Shown: piece after piece, positions 1 through 13,100 of the stretch
Layout: each line of letters starts with the position of its first letter
Numbering within the stretch: the first letter of the stretch is position 1
NCBI RefSeq assembly: GCF_921293095.1
Contig: NC_060252.1
Coordinates: 8,494,001-8,558,000, forward strand
DNA from: Ischnura elegans
Taxonomy: Eukaryota > Arthropoda > Insecta > Odonata > Coenagrionidae
Direction of reading: 5' to 3'
Length of the DNA stretch: 64,000 bases
The notes under the pieces: generated by a model
Database searches by the model: none
What the model was told of the DNA's origin: nothing
The model's input: only the letters and a program-made list of their open reading frames with translations
Program-made: the position numbers and the translations under genes

Positions 1-958
1 TAACCCACTTTTTGCCTGATTCTGATGATATTTAAGTACGTTGCTCCTATGGTTGTCTTTAGTAATCCAATGAGGTGTTTCGGTAACTTGGTCATAATAT
101 AATGTTCAATTTTTATGAGTAACCTTGATCAGGGGCGCCGACTTATAAAAAATATTGGGGGGGCCCATATCGGAGGTCTTTCCCCGGGAAGAGGTTAAAT
201 CCAAAGTGTGTCGCAGCACCGAAACACTACCATGATTCACACCACTTGATTCAGTTAACCTGCTTAACCTTATAATTATTTGTTTCAACACACATTGTTG
301 AATTTATTTTAAAAGGTAACTATCGTCAAACATGGGAAATAAAAATTAACAATATATTTTTGTGATTTCACAAAGCATAATATAACTTAATTATTTTCTT
401 GAATTATTGAGGGGGCTCCGCCCCCCCAAACGAATCTTTGAGGGGGCTCGGGCCCCCTCAAGCCCCATGGAGTCGGCGCCACTGACCTTGATAGAAAGGA
501 TGAATCTTCAATGAAAGCATATTTTTGGATGAAAGAAAGTGAAAATAATCTATACAATACCACTTCCTGTTTACTGTTATAATACTTGCAAGTAATTTAC
601 TGACAGCAGGTGTTCATTTTGAATTTCCGTTTCGTAGCGTCATAAAAATAAACTAATAAGTGGATTAAGTTTTTACAAGTTTGAAAAACATATTTTGACA
701 GTTCGACAGCAAAAAGGAGTGAGTATTTCCTTCAAGACCCTCATGCGCTCAGAATGGTGCAGTATATGGCTACAGCAGGCGGAAATGGATTAAGTATTTT
801 TCCCCTCTGAATTATATGCCAATTTGCCACAGGTTTAACTATAGGGGGGAAAATTATATTTAAGAGCAAAGCGAAGCTATTTTGCATGGAAAAGAAAGGA
901 ATTAATGAGTAGTATAGCTTAATAAAACTCTGGACTCAAGTACCTTTAAATTTTCTAG
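1..958. other. Upstream intron part with one hAT MITE
   Basis: No exon can be supported. Apart from the MITE at 130-484 the sequence is AT-rich and without recognisable coding signal. It is taken to be the intron before dynein exon a. Confidence 0.6.
130..484. mobile_element. hAT-type MITE, 355 bp
   Basis: The left end CAGGGGCGCCGACT and the reverse complement of the right end, CAGTGGCGCCGACT, form 14-bp terminal inverted repeats with one mismatch. The element is flanked by a perfect 8-bp target duplication, ACCTTGAT (122-129 and 485-492). An 8-bp duplication and CAGNGGCG ends are the signature of hAT DNA transposons. There is no transposase, so it is non-autonomous. The interior is AT-rich, with G/C runs near both ends that can pair. 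Confidence 0.92.
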
Positions 959-1122
959 CTGGATGGTCTTCGAAATCTTGTTAAGGGAAAGCTTACCAAA
1001 GTTGAGAGACAAGTGCTGTCAGCTCTCATCACCATTGAAGTTCACTCCAGGGATGTGGTGATTGACTTACTGGAGAAAGGTAGTGTGGATACCAGTGATT
1101 TCACCTGGTTTAGCCAATTGAG
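959..1122 (+). CDS. DNAH1: Dynein exon a: linker/AAA1 junction
   Basis: The acceptor is ttttctag and the donor is gtgagt. The exon starts in phase 0 and leaves two bases (AG), which complete an Arg codon with the next exon. It encodes 54 residues including [20 protein letters not shown] and ending FTWFSQL. This is the conserved helix-rich stretch just before AAA1 in all axonemal heavy chains. No earlier exon of the gene is visible in positions 1-958. Confidence 0.93.
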
Positions 1123-4100
1123 GTGAGTCAGAAATAATTTTTCAGTTGTGAAATTTGTGAAAATATTCCTTTGCAGGTTTTCACTTGTCTAATTACTGCT
1201 TAAAAATGAAGGAATTTTTTTCAGTTTCCTGTGTTTTTGTTTACTCTCAACTTGGTCTTAAGATTAGTGTGATGGCTTTTTTGGTACCAATTTATTTCCT
1301 ATTCAAGATTACTGGGATAATCGGGTCGCTTGCAAGTGTATTGGGATTCAAGTAGGTACTCATGTCAAGTTTTACTGCACAAGAATGAGGAGGGGAGTAT
1401 GTTGAATTAATACTTTTGATAAATAGAAATTGAAGATTTGACCTTGATTTTTATGACAAATATTCATAAATTTAATTTAGCATAGGACTCACCAAGTAAT
1501 TTAACAATCACCAGGTATATCAATTTTTAAAAAATCACGATAGTTGCACCACTGGGTCAATATATACCTCAATTCAACACACATTTACTCATAGGTTTTC
1601 AGTTATTGGCAAAAATTTTGAATGAGTGTATATTTATCTTAAACTAAATGCGTGACAATTGTTTTGTGGAAAAATTATGCAAATTATGCAATTATTTTCA
1701 CAATTTTGTCCAGAAAACCTGGAAAGGCATGCAAAAATGAGATACATCCAGGATTGTAGACTACTAAATTTTACAAATTCACTCTTTATATTTAAGTAAT
1801 TGACCCTGGATTCAGTGAATAATCACCCTCATCATGTATCCGAGAACTAGGAATCTGTTCATCCTATTATTGTTTTTGGAATTACTTCACTGAAAAGGAG
1901 ATGATCTGAAACAAAGGGCAGAATAGGGGGAAAGGAAGGGTAAAGATTAGAGATGGGTCGAATGGCAGATTTCTCGAACTCGAATACGAATTCGAATATT
2001 AAATCACCGCTCGAATATTCGAATACCTCGAATATTAGACGAAGAATGCGGGAATGTTTGACTCGGTTGCCTATGCAGCAGGAAACACAAGATTTTGGGG
2101 AGTAATTTTGATTTCCTTTAAAGGATTCGAACAGGAATTTAGCTGATTAATGGGATATTTTAATTTTATGGATTGATTCAACTAACATCTCTTTCAAATA
2201 TTGTAAGGGGACAGACCTCGCGAAAAATGATTTTATGCCGTTTCGGCATTTACACTACTACGATGGATTTCTGTCTGATGTATACATTCTTATCTACCAA
2301 ACGCCATTTCAGCGGCACGCCCATTTGATACTCGGCTTCATCCAACTTCTTATTTTCAACAGGTGTAGCTCGCTTTACCCCCACTCCTGCTGTCAAGTGC
2401 TAGCGACCGGATTTTCTTCAATTATTTTCAGTCCATCTTTGGAAGTTCTCACGAGATGAGCAGATGAATTCGAATTGCTATCAGGGAGAAACCAAATATC
2501 CTGAGAAAATATCCCTTCGTCTGTGACTGTAACAGTAGAGATTTATAGCACAACTCATAAATGGTAACTTGATATATGTTTTCGAAAAAAATACCGCATC
2601 AACTTCCGAGAAGCTCTGCTGCTTATATCGAGTCTCGCCAGAATGCTAACAATAATGAATTCTGCTGGTTTTTCCGGGTATTCTTCCGCGTTTATCCATT
2701 CGTAGGACGATATTTCGCCAACGTTCCAGTTGGCGAAAATTTAAGAATACCCGGAAAAACCAGCAGAATTCATCATAATCTCCGCGGAAGCCTACTTGGA
2801 AAAATGCTAACAATAAGTCTCCGTCCTATTTTGACATTTATTTCCTCGCGTAAAATGCTTAAATAAAGTCAGAAATGCGTCGCGTTTGGTCTTATTCTTT
2901 TTTAAATTACGCGCACATTACTAATATTTCAATCCAATAGTGGTGTAATATCAATTGCCGAAAGTCATTGTTAGAGACCTTTTGGGCTAATTGGTGATTC
3001 ATGGAGCAATTGACCTCCAGAAACTGGGAACTTTGAAGCAGCTAGGCTGAAAAAGGTCAATGGGTGAGAAAAGGGGGGGGGGGCGAAACAAGTTTCTATT
3101 GTTCTGGTGTAACTTGATATTTTTTTCGAAGCTAAGGTCTTCGTAATATGATCCCTGCGCGAGCTGGGACCTTTTTTTATTTTAGAGAAGAGGAAAGCCT
3201 CAGAGGGGGGACTAGTGCTGAATGGAGGGGGATAGCGGATCTTGGGAAATGCGCTAATGTAACTATCCCAAGGTTCTCATGCAGCAGTTGACCTCCAGAA
3301 ATGGGGAACTTCGAATCAGGTAGGCAGAAAAAAGGTCAGCGTAGGAGAAAGAGGGAAGGGTGAAACACGATTCTATTACTCTCCTGTAACTTGATATTTT
3401 CTTTTGAAGCTTTTCATTTATGGCCTTCGTAATACGAACCCTGCGCGAGCTAGGACCTTTTCACCTTTTGTTTGATTTCGGAGAGGAGGAAAGCGTCGGA
3501 GGCCGAGGGATGATGGATGGAGGGGGTAGCGGATTTTGGGAATTGTGCTACCTAGTTACTATCCCACGGCACTGAGGTTCTCCTGGTGGAGGAAACCGGG
3601 GATTTTCGGATTTTTTCACCCAATCATTTTCGGTTCCCCACGTCGAACTCTTTTCACCGCTCTAATCGAATTTGATGTAGTTCGTCAACTTGCCTGTAAC
3701 GGCGATCCATGCACTGAACGACTAGAGTTCTGTACAATTTTCCGAGTCAACCACCAACGACAGTGTCCGACAGTGTACGGCGCGAAATTCAAAGTATTCG
3801 AAGTATTCGAGAGCGTACTTTTAGGATAATTATTAGAGACCTCGAATATCGAATACTTTCTAGTATTCAAGGTATTCGAGTATCCGCGGATACTATTCGT
3901 ACATCTCTAGTAAAGATGTACTATAATGAGGATGCTGTCTCGGTTATTCAAAAGATTTTAAATTTCAACTTCTCTCTTGAATCTAATTTGCAGCAGTAAT
4001 TGCATAAATGTAAGGTATTCATTTGGAAAAGACACCAGTGGCTGTTACATGTTAAGTGCTAAATCAAATTACTTTAATCCTCTTTGCTCTGTTTTAAGCA

Positions 4101-7100
4101 CATATTATTTTTTCTCCTCTAAATATTCTATTCTCATCTCACAAAAACTTCTTCCCATGTGCCCTTTGAAGAACATTGCAATCGCTTTACTTCAAATGAA
4201 TATATATATTCATTTGAACTATACTATATTTGAAGTATACTTCACGTCAATCTATTTGCTCTATCGGACCTTATATTTTAATATGTATCAGCTTTTGGAG
4301 AGTGGTGATTAGGTTTAAAAGCCTTGTAGAATTGGCTTCTTGGTGAGTAAATTTTATAAACAGGGTAGTGGAAATTAAAAATTCTGGATAGCTATGTCAT
4401 CATTCTATTTAACTAATACCATAACCCTTCCTTTTCCCCTACTCTGGCCTCTATCTCAAACTTCATCTTCCCTTCCTTTATGTAACTACGGATATAATAA
4501 AGGATAAACATATCCCAATTTATGACTGATGATGGTGATTATTCACTGAAACAAGTGTCACTTAGTTAGAAAGAAAAAAAGTAATATTATTATAGGTCTT
4601 CAATGGTAATGATGATTGTGATGGAATAATTCTAATAATAAGAAAAATAAGAACAAGTGAATTTTGACATACCTCAAATTCACCTGTGATAATCTGCTTC
4701 GTATTTATCTCGTAAAAAAACTGAACTTACCCTTATTTGCATCTCAAATTTGAGAGTTATATCAGGACAACACCTAGACTAAGATAAGATTCATAATATA
4801 TCTCATCTATCTGTGTAGTCCTTAGTACCTACTTAATTAGCTTGGTATGTTTGGAGTCATTCCAATTAAATTAAATGAACGTTTTTCGTTTCGGGTTTCA
4901 GATTTTGATGAAAATTTCTCTATGAGTCTGTATTTACCTCAAAAGAAGTGCTGTGAGACCATTTTTCTTGAGAAAGTTTTTTTTGTGTAATTTGTTTTTT
5001 TTTTTTTTTAACTTTTTGCATCATTGCCAAAAAAATGTGCCTCCAATGAGATAATTCCTTCTTTTTCTCCCCGTAATTGTTGTAGAGCCAATGCTTATTC
5101 TAAATCTAAAAGTAAGACTATGCATGGAAAATTATTGGTTAAAAAATTGATGTAATGCCTATTACTAGGGATTTGCGGGTAGTACTTCTTGATCTCGAGT
5201 CGATTGTCGAGTCGAGTTGAAAACTACTCGCAAGTATAGAGTCGAGTGGAGCCTGGAAATTCCTGAACTAGGCTATACAGCAATGTATTCCCCAACAAAT
5301 TTTCATTTTTGTAATCATATTGTGAATTTTATATCCGGAATGTTTAGTTTGATCTAAAAAAGAAAAGGTAACTGGTAAACTAATAGACTACAATACTTGA
5401 CTCGACATTCATAATGTTGATGGTAACTGTGCCACAATTAGGAGATGAACGAAAAAGAATGTGTCTTAAACAGCTCCAGAAGTACCATTGAAATGAATTT
5501 ACCCCTAATAATATGCAGTAAATATAATTAATTTATGCATCCAGAGCTCTCAGTAAAGGTATTTTTACAATTTTAATAAAGATTATATTAAATCATGTAA
5601 TGTTTGATATTAATATGCCGCAGGGTCGGAAGACGGTTGTCCGCCGCAGCTGACGAAAAGGTATTCGGCACCCTCGCTGATTACTATAGTGCTTGACTGC
5701 TGCGTATACAAAAGCTGAAACTCCTTGGCCAAGGCTTTAGAGTGACTTATCAACTTTAAAAACGATATTATTACATGAGTTTCATGATAGCGCCACCTGT
5801 CAACAGATTTATGAACTAACTGGCCTCGACAGCTTTGTAACAGAAACTACTCGACTCGACATTCATAATACTACTCGAAGCACTCAAGTGGAGTACCAAC
5901 TACTCGACTCGACTTTTCGAGTATTCGCACATCCCAACCTATTGCCATCATTGCTATATATAAAAGCCTCAAATATTTGAGTCAATTTTTCTCCAATAGT
6001 CCATCTCATAATGGGCCCAAACTTATTTTATAATCGAGACGTATCTACCTTATTATTCCAAGAATAGGGTAGTTTCCTTCATCAAAGAAAACGAAAGGCA
6101 TTGATTGCGATTCGTTACCCACCATTAGTGTATTCATAATACACAAATTATTTGGTTTTTGAAATACCGATTCAGACGAATGGCAAGGGTCAAATTTGAT
6201 CCTCATTTGAAAAAGGCCAGATTGGCGCCCATGCGATGCCCATCCACGTGACGTCACAGGGACCTAGTTTCTACACGAAAGGATAGGAGTTATACATATT
6301 CTAAGGTTACCAATGCTTGCATGAGCCACGGAGCTCAGGGAAACATGTCTTAATAATCGCCTATTAAAACTGGCTAAGGTCGGAAAGTTTTCTTCGTTTG
6401 ATAAGGTATTAATAAACCTTTTTTAAGCCAAGCGCTACCAGCCAGCAAGTTACTCAGCTACCCGCAAGCATCCTGCGTCCTATCAACGCTCAGAGCCTCG
6501 CCCAAGGTCACCTCACAAGGCGGGAGGGGGAACCAGAAATGCGTCGCACGGACTTTTTCCCGTCATTCCTACTTACGCGTCGCGTTTTCGCGCGCTTGAA
6601 ATTTTTCACTTTTCATTTAATCGCGAAAAATAGATATCGTCATTTAAAAATCTAAAAGCGTGAAATACGTACTCCAGGAGTAATAATCTTTCGATTTAGG
6701 CAATAAAAAAATAATAGGAAACCACCCTATTAAATTTGGTGGTACTCATTAAAGGATTTAAAAAAAAACGCTGAGACTTAATTTTTTCCCCGCGGGTTGT
6801 TCCGGCTTCCCTACTACAAATAAATGCAGTCTTATAATATATATGTGTTGCTGCTCCAGAGCGTGCTAATTTGACCTCTAACTTCAAAGATAAACTATCA
6901 GCGCCGTCTTTCTATGCTATTCGCGGTACGATTTTGACGAGTTTTATGCGAGAGTTAAACTGAAGATTTGGGTTTGACATTCAGCAAGTATGACTTACGA
7001 TTATTTTGTAGAAGAAAAAAAAATAAAGCAGAGCTTATGCAACCATAAATACGATCGTGTATCGCAGGTACGCGTACGTACAATTTAGTTCACCGAATCA

Positions 7101-10100
7101 CCAAGAGGCGTCGTATGCTTGGCTCCGCAGGCTCGATACGCTATGCTTGGAATATAGTGCCTCTGCAGTGAAACCTGTCTTGCGGCCAGCGATAAGTGAA
7201 AAATGCCCGCATTAGAAGATAATGCTGTAGAGACGAGTTTCGTGGCCTGCAACCTGTATTACAGGCCATGAATTATTACTCTTCACATACCTACGTGGTT
7301 GAAACTGGATGGTAACGTCAATCGGTCGCAATAATGTTATTCTTCTCCATGAGTGTGCTGCGTACATAAATCTTATTTTCTTTCTCCGAAATGATGGTGT
7401 GTTGCGGGCTTTATGATTCAGTATTTTTGCTATGTAGTTATCACTTCAGGAATAAATTTTCCTCTGACTCTTGTATTGAAAAAAATATTATTTTCATGGT
7501 TAGGCCACTGCGATATTGCCAAGATGGTATATAATGCGAACATTTCTGTAGCCTTAGGGGGTTGGCTGTAGTTACCTCAGGTTTAAATCATTCTTGATTA
7601 TCATGTGGAAACCCTGCCATTTTAAACTATCCATTTTCCTGTGTAATATCATTATTCTTACTCGTGGTACCTCCTGGAACTTTGCAGATACTACTGGCTG
7701 AATGATGGCATAGTTCTTCGTGCTTTAAATGCTCAATTTAATTATGGAAATGAATACCTTGGTAATAGTGGGAGGTTAGTAATTACCCCACTGACAGACC
7801 GCTGCTATCTCACTCTTACCAGCGCTATTCATCTTAAATTTGGAGGAGCACCTGCTGGTCCTGCTGGCACGGGAAAAACAGAAACTACTAAGGTAAAACG
7901 TAATTTCCTTTCGGATTAAATTTAGCTATTTTCATTGGTTTGTGTACAGCGCACCAACTTAAGTGAATATTTATATGTAATGCATTAACTAGATTTTTAA
8001 TTTTATTTTAAATTGTTTTAATTATTATTTAATTTATGAGCCATAGTAGGTACTATAAAGACATATTGTTGGCATTTCATTCTTAAAGTCAATTTATGAA
8101 GCTTTGATTTGTTGTTTTAAAATTAAAATACGATAGAATACACGAATATAAGCAGTAGCGGATACAGAAAAAACTCAAGGGGGTGCCAGAGATATCTTGA
8201 GCTACATTTTTTATTGTAGAAATGACAAATAATTACGTCAAATGCAAAGTTTAAGAAAGTTTTATTTAAGCTCTAAATACGCTTATACAAGACATTGTCA
8301 TCTTATGATATGAAAAAGTTTCAACTGTGGTTCTGCAATGTAAGGCAATCCCCATATGCATCCGCCACTGAATGTAAGTGCAGTACAGTTACCGGGTTAA
8401 TATGAGCTCTTTCGAAATTTTTTCAGTGTGGAATCTGATTGAGTTTGGCCAAAAAAATGGCTGAAAAGGGATTTTCAATTTTTTATTCTTTTCCTTCGTT
8501 TTTAAGTGTCGGCGGCGGATTGTTTATTTTCCCTAAGCTGCCACGGACACTGTCGTCGAAATTTATTTACGTGCCCACTGCTACAGTCCAAACACTTGTT
8601 GCTTCGTAGCATTCCCCTTTGAGATTAACAAATTAGAATGCTTCTTGACGCACAGTAATAAACTGAGGAAATATGCGACTTCGTAATATATCGGAATTAT
8701 TTTGGGAACTCAAAAAAAGTATGCGTGTAAGTGTTCCAAGTTTAGAATGAATGAAAGCTACCTCCGCTTAAGCATGACTTATAAATTTCATTCAAATAAA
8801 ATTTTCATCGGAAATAGTCTTAAACCTGCAAATGAAAATTAATTTTTGGGATATTATTGTGTCAGGACAAATCACATGACTTAAAAGTTCGGCTGCGATC
8901 AGAGTATCCAAAATCGCTCTTTTCGATATTTGACTCGTTCTAACCGTGTAAAATTCCAGGGTTGTAACAGATCGGGGAAATTAGGATGACAAGAAAAAAG
9001 TGAGAGGATCTGAAATGTGCCAGGGAAATCACGGAGAAGTTGGGAAACCCGTTCATGGCTCCAGAGAAAATTTATATCATATCACAGGCCACTGAAAAAT
9101 TCTGCCGTCTTTGGCTTGCTGAAGGCTTATAGTTCAATCAATGAATATTTTCACCTCCGATTTCTTTGAAATATATTTTTTTAAATAAGGCTAACCCATC
9201 AATTCGAATTTTTTTTTCACATATTTCAAGAGTGAGTCAACGAACATTGTGGACGGCGCCAATTGGCGCTCCGGTTGTGAGGGTGGTTGCCACCCCTTCT
9301 CTGGGATGAAACATTTGCTCTATATATTCCTCGAAATCGATATAGGATGAAATAAAAATTGTAGCTCGAAGCGTTTTTGATAAATCAATACCTTTTGAGT
9401 TATTTGCGATTGAAAATTCAGATTTTTTTGGAAAAAAATACGTTTTCAAACGGTTTTTCACGAATAACTTAAAAAGTACGCTTATTATCAAATAAAATGC
9501 AACGAAAAAAATTAGCTTAAAATTAATCATATAATTTTCTCATTTACTTTTATTTATGTGCTTTTTGTATAATTACAAAGTTGGACCGGTTTAGACTGCT
9601 TCTTTTTGAATGAAATACGAGGGTCTTTCAACAAGTATTGAGAACTTTGTTTAAATAAAATTTGTTTTATATTTTTCAAAGTAGCCTCTTTTCATTGATG
9701 TAAGCATTTGCTAGCATTTGAAGCGAAAAAGCCATTTCTAAAAGTAGAATTACGGTATCTCCTCAAAATAGGCATTAGTTTGCGAGATGCACTCCTCCTT
9801 AAACGTAACCCTTGCCCGCCATTCCATTGCTTCAAGTAGGGAAACAAGAAAATGCCACTGGGTCAAATCTTAGAACACGGCGAATTTTGTTACAATTAGA
9901 ATTTTAATTCCGTTATTATGGCCATCGCAACTTCACGGGTGTGCAATATGTAGAATAAAAAAAAATCGATTTTTTTTCAAATCCATCCGGCACAATGAAA
10001 AAAAAGTTACGGGACTGATCAAAAATGAGGCCTAAAAAATTTGAGACCTCTGGGTGAACCCCTGACCCTCGCTCAAATGCCATTTATGGGTAGGAGAGTA

Positions 10101-13100
10101 AAAAATCGAAAAATGTAATATTTTATGGTCATATTTTGCCGAATTAGTGCCCTATTACGCAAAAAGTTCGTGAATTTACTCGTATCTACCACCATTAAAA
10201 CCACAAAATGCCACATTTAAGCGCGCGTCCGCGAAGAAAATAGTCCAACGCCCACACAGCGTCGCGGATAGCAGAGTGGCAGGCCGCTCCCGTCCCCTCC
10301 CCGCTCCCCTCTTCCTCGCCTCGAACGCACCAAAATTCATCCTGCGTGTGTTCCTAGGTGCGATAATACATCTCATGGGCGGAAGTGTCAGTCGGTGCAA
10401 TATGCCTAATGTTCGTTGACATATTCTCTTAGAACAACATTTTAAGCCACTTGGATTAGATGTAAAGAAATTGAAAATTACAGATGATTTTCAGAATCAA
10501 TAACGGGACTATACGCCTTTTACACGGAAAGATGCGATAAATGTATTTTTAGAAAAATCAATGTAATCATTGTCGTAATACAATGATGGTTCTGATTTCA
10601 TTTTATTGAGTTGTAGTGCTTTTATTTTATCACCAGTTATCCATCTTTCTCTTGTATGATTACATTTTATTTATTTTTTGATATTTTTGACTAACAAACT
10701 AATCAAAATCAACGATAGTAAGAAAATTCTGTAGGACTTCTACGAAATTATCGTTTGCGGATATAATCTGGTTTTATTTCCGATGAATGCTTAATCTCCA
10801 TTCCTTGTGATGTTTGGTAGGTAGTCATGTTACCAATCTTGAGGATTTTTTAGAATTTACAATGTCACTTTTTCGTCATGTGTGGTTAACATAAAAGTGG
10901 ATGAAACATGAGCTAAACTCTTTTAAATGCTGCAATGCGGGAAGGTAATTCTTGTACTGGAGGAGCATTAGAGTAGATTCAAATTGAGTTGAAGCGAGAA
11001 AGTTTTCATTGAGGTCAGCGTGAGAAAATCGTTCGAGGAGAATTCTTTTCATTATTTTCTATATGCATCCATACAGCCGCTCCTGAATGAATAAATGATT
11101 GATTTTATCGTTACTCATACAGTCTTCTTCTTAAATGGATACTTAGAACTTTTTAACATTTTGAGAATCATTAATTTGGTTCTTTGCGTCATAAAATTTT
11201 TTTCAACTTATTTATTTCAGGATTTAGCCAAAGCTTTTGCCAATCAATGTGTTGTTTTCAACTGCTCTGACCAGCTTGATGTCCTAGCTATGGGGAAATT
11301 TTTTAAAGGATTGGCTAGGTGGGTATTTTGTATTTGAAAGCAGTGTTCATTCACCTTTTTTATTCATGGTACATATATTACATAACTTTTATTCTCTTCT
11401 TTTGTCTTCCTATCTGTTTAGCTCGGGCGCCTGGGCCTGTTTTGACGAGTTCAATCGAATTGACATTGAAGTACTGTCTGTTGTTGCACAACAAATAACT
11501 ACTATCCAGAAAGCTCAGCAGGCTCATCAAGATAGGTGGGTTATTTTAATTTTAATGTTCCTATATTTTTTTTTGCTTAAAGCACCCATCGTAATTGATG
11601 TATTTTGTAATCCATAGCTGAGCAAATGGGGAAATTGTTGCCATTTACCTATTTGAACGTAACCAGCCCAAAAATCTCAGATATATTGCTTTTTTCGTTC
11701 CTTTTTATTTTTAATATCAGATATTACTCTTCATGGCAGGATTTAATTAAAAAAATAAGTTTATTTTTCCTTTCCTTTTAATTTGCAATTTTTAGAAATT
11801 ATAATTTTACAAAATTCCATACGTTTTTCTTAAATTTAGACTAAAGTTCTTTAATTCACTTTTAATTTTCTTGAATATTCCTCATTTAATCCTTTCCCAT
11901 GTGTATAATTTTGTGGCAAGCTCAGTCATATTAGTCTACTTATCCTCTTGCTATCACGAGAAGTCTCCCAATGAATTAAAAAAAAGAAACGACACTCTTT
12001 ACTGGTTGAATTATTTTCTGTAGTAATAGTTTTGACGGCTTCGAATGGCGCTGTTCCGTCGATGCGCGTGGAGATGCTAGTGAGTATTATTTGTGCTAAT
12101 ATCAACTTGAAGATCCACCACACCTTTCTTGAGTTTTTTGATTTTTTTCTGCCTTCCTATGCCATTATTAGATTCCTTGTTTTTTGAGAATTTTTAAGCT
12201 GTCTCACGGTTGGACGCGATGAACTTGTGCTTTCTATATTCCGTGACGTATAGGTACATTAACGTGCCAGTGGAGTAAGCTAGATGAAACTTGTTGCTTA
12301 TCCCCTTGTAACATTGCTGCAGAGAACGGGAAGCGCTGTGGCTGCTGTGAAGCTTGCTGCTGGGATTCGGTGAAGACGTCTCTTGTCCCGCAAATTCCTT
12401 CGTCGTATATTTTTACAATGGACTCCGAATAACCGAATAACATTTTAACTGCCGAGGCAATTATAAACAACAATAGAAGCTTGACACAGTTGAGGAACTG
12501 AATATGAATGATTTCATAGCAATGTTCGGGGTCACCGCATTGGAAAAATAAACCATCATTCTCTTTGTGGATTGAATAAAATGGACGAAACATAATCCCA
12601 AGCACAATCGGCACAAGTTCCAGATCCCTTCCATTACAGCAAGTCACGTTATTCAGCGTTTTCCTGGTAACTGTAAAGCGTATCCAAAAAATGTTTGCGT
12701 TGCCATAGCTCAGGTACTAAGGAGTTTCGACTGCATGTTTACAGGACCAAAATGCTCAAAATTGTATCCCCTACCACCTCCTAAAATTTTGCAGATTCCT
12801 CCTGAAACACCATGCATACGACTATTTTTACTAATGGAAGAAAGTCGGGGAAATTTAAAAAGTTCGGACTGGAAATCAGGGAAAAGTGAGGTTATTCGTG
12901 AATGGGAAGTTGGTGTGACCCGTGCGTAGTCAAATTGAGCAGTTAGAGAAGCAAGCGATGGTGCCCTTTGTTACTTATGTAGGCCGCCCGACTCTGGGTA
13001 TCTGCAGCGGCTGCAGCGTTTCGCGACCCATTATCCGCTGCCGAGCAACCGGCAAGCACCCGATCTTGCTCCTTGGATATTCTGCATGGATATCAGTCTT

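Larger units (their letters stand above)
1948..3909. mobile_element. Non-autonomous hAT-like element, 1.96 kb
   Basis: The element starts TAGAGATGGGTCGAAT; the reverse complement of its end starts TAGAGATGTACGAAT. A perfect 8-bp duplication GTAAAGAT flanks it (1940-1947 and 3910-3917). Both sub-terminal regions are rich in TCGAATATTCGAA-type words. Inside are a 31-bp-arm palindrome (2655-2773) and two tandem copies of a segment of about 280 bp starting near 3011 and 3289. Small open frames inside do not resemble a transposase. Confidence 0.88.
1123..7687 (+). other. Dynein intron after exon a (6.6 kb)
   Basis: It holds the hAT-like elements at 1948-3909 and 5166-5937 and a GC-richer repeat-like stretch at about 6040-6620. 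The remainder (1123-1947, 3918-5157, 6620-7687) is AT-rich with nothing recognisable. Confidence 0.85.
7893..11220 (+). other. Dynein intron after exon b (3.3 kb)
   Basis: It contains a hAT MITE (8153-8370), a repeat-like block at 9237-10421 and otherwise AT-rich sequence with no supportable exon. Confidence 0.85.

Noticed and set aside
9618..9760. Full mariner-type transposon
   Set aside because: Only one end-like word (ACGAGGGTCTTTCAAC) is visible, with no matching second end, TA duplication or transposase.
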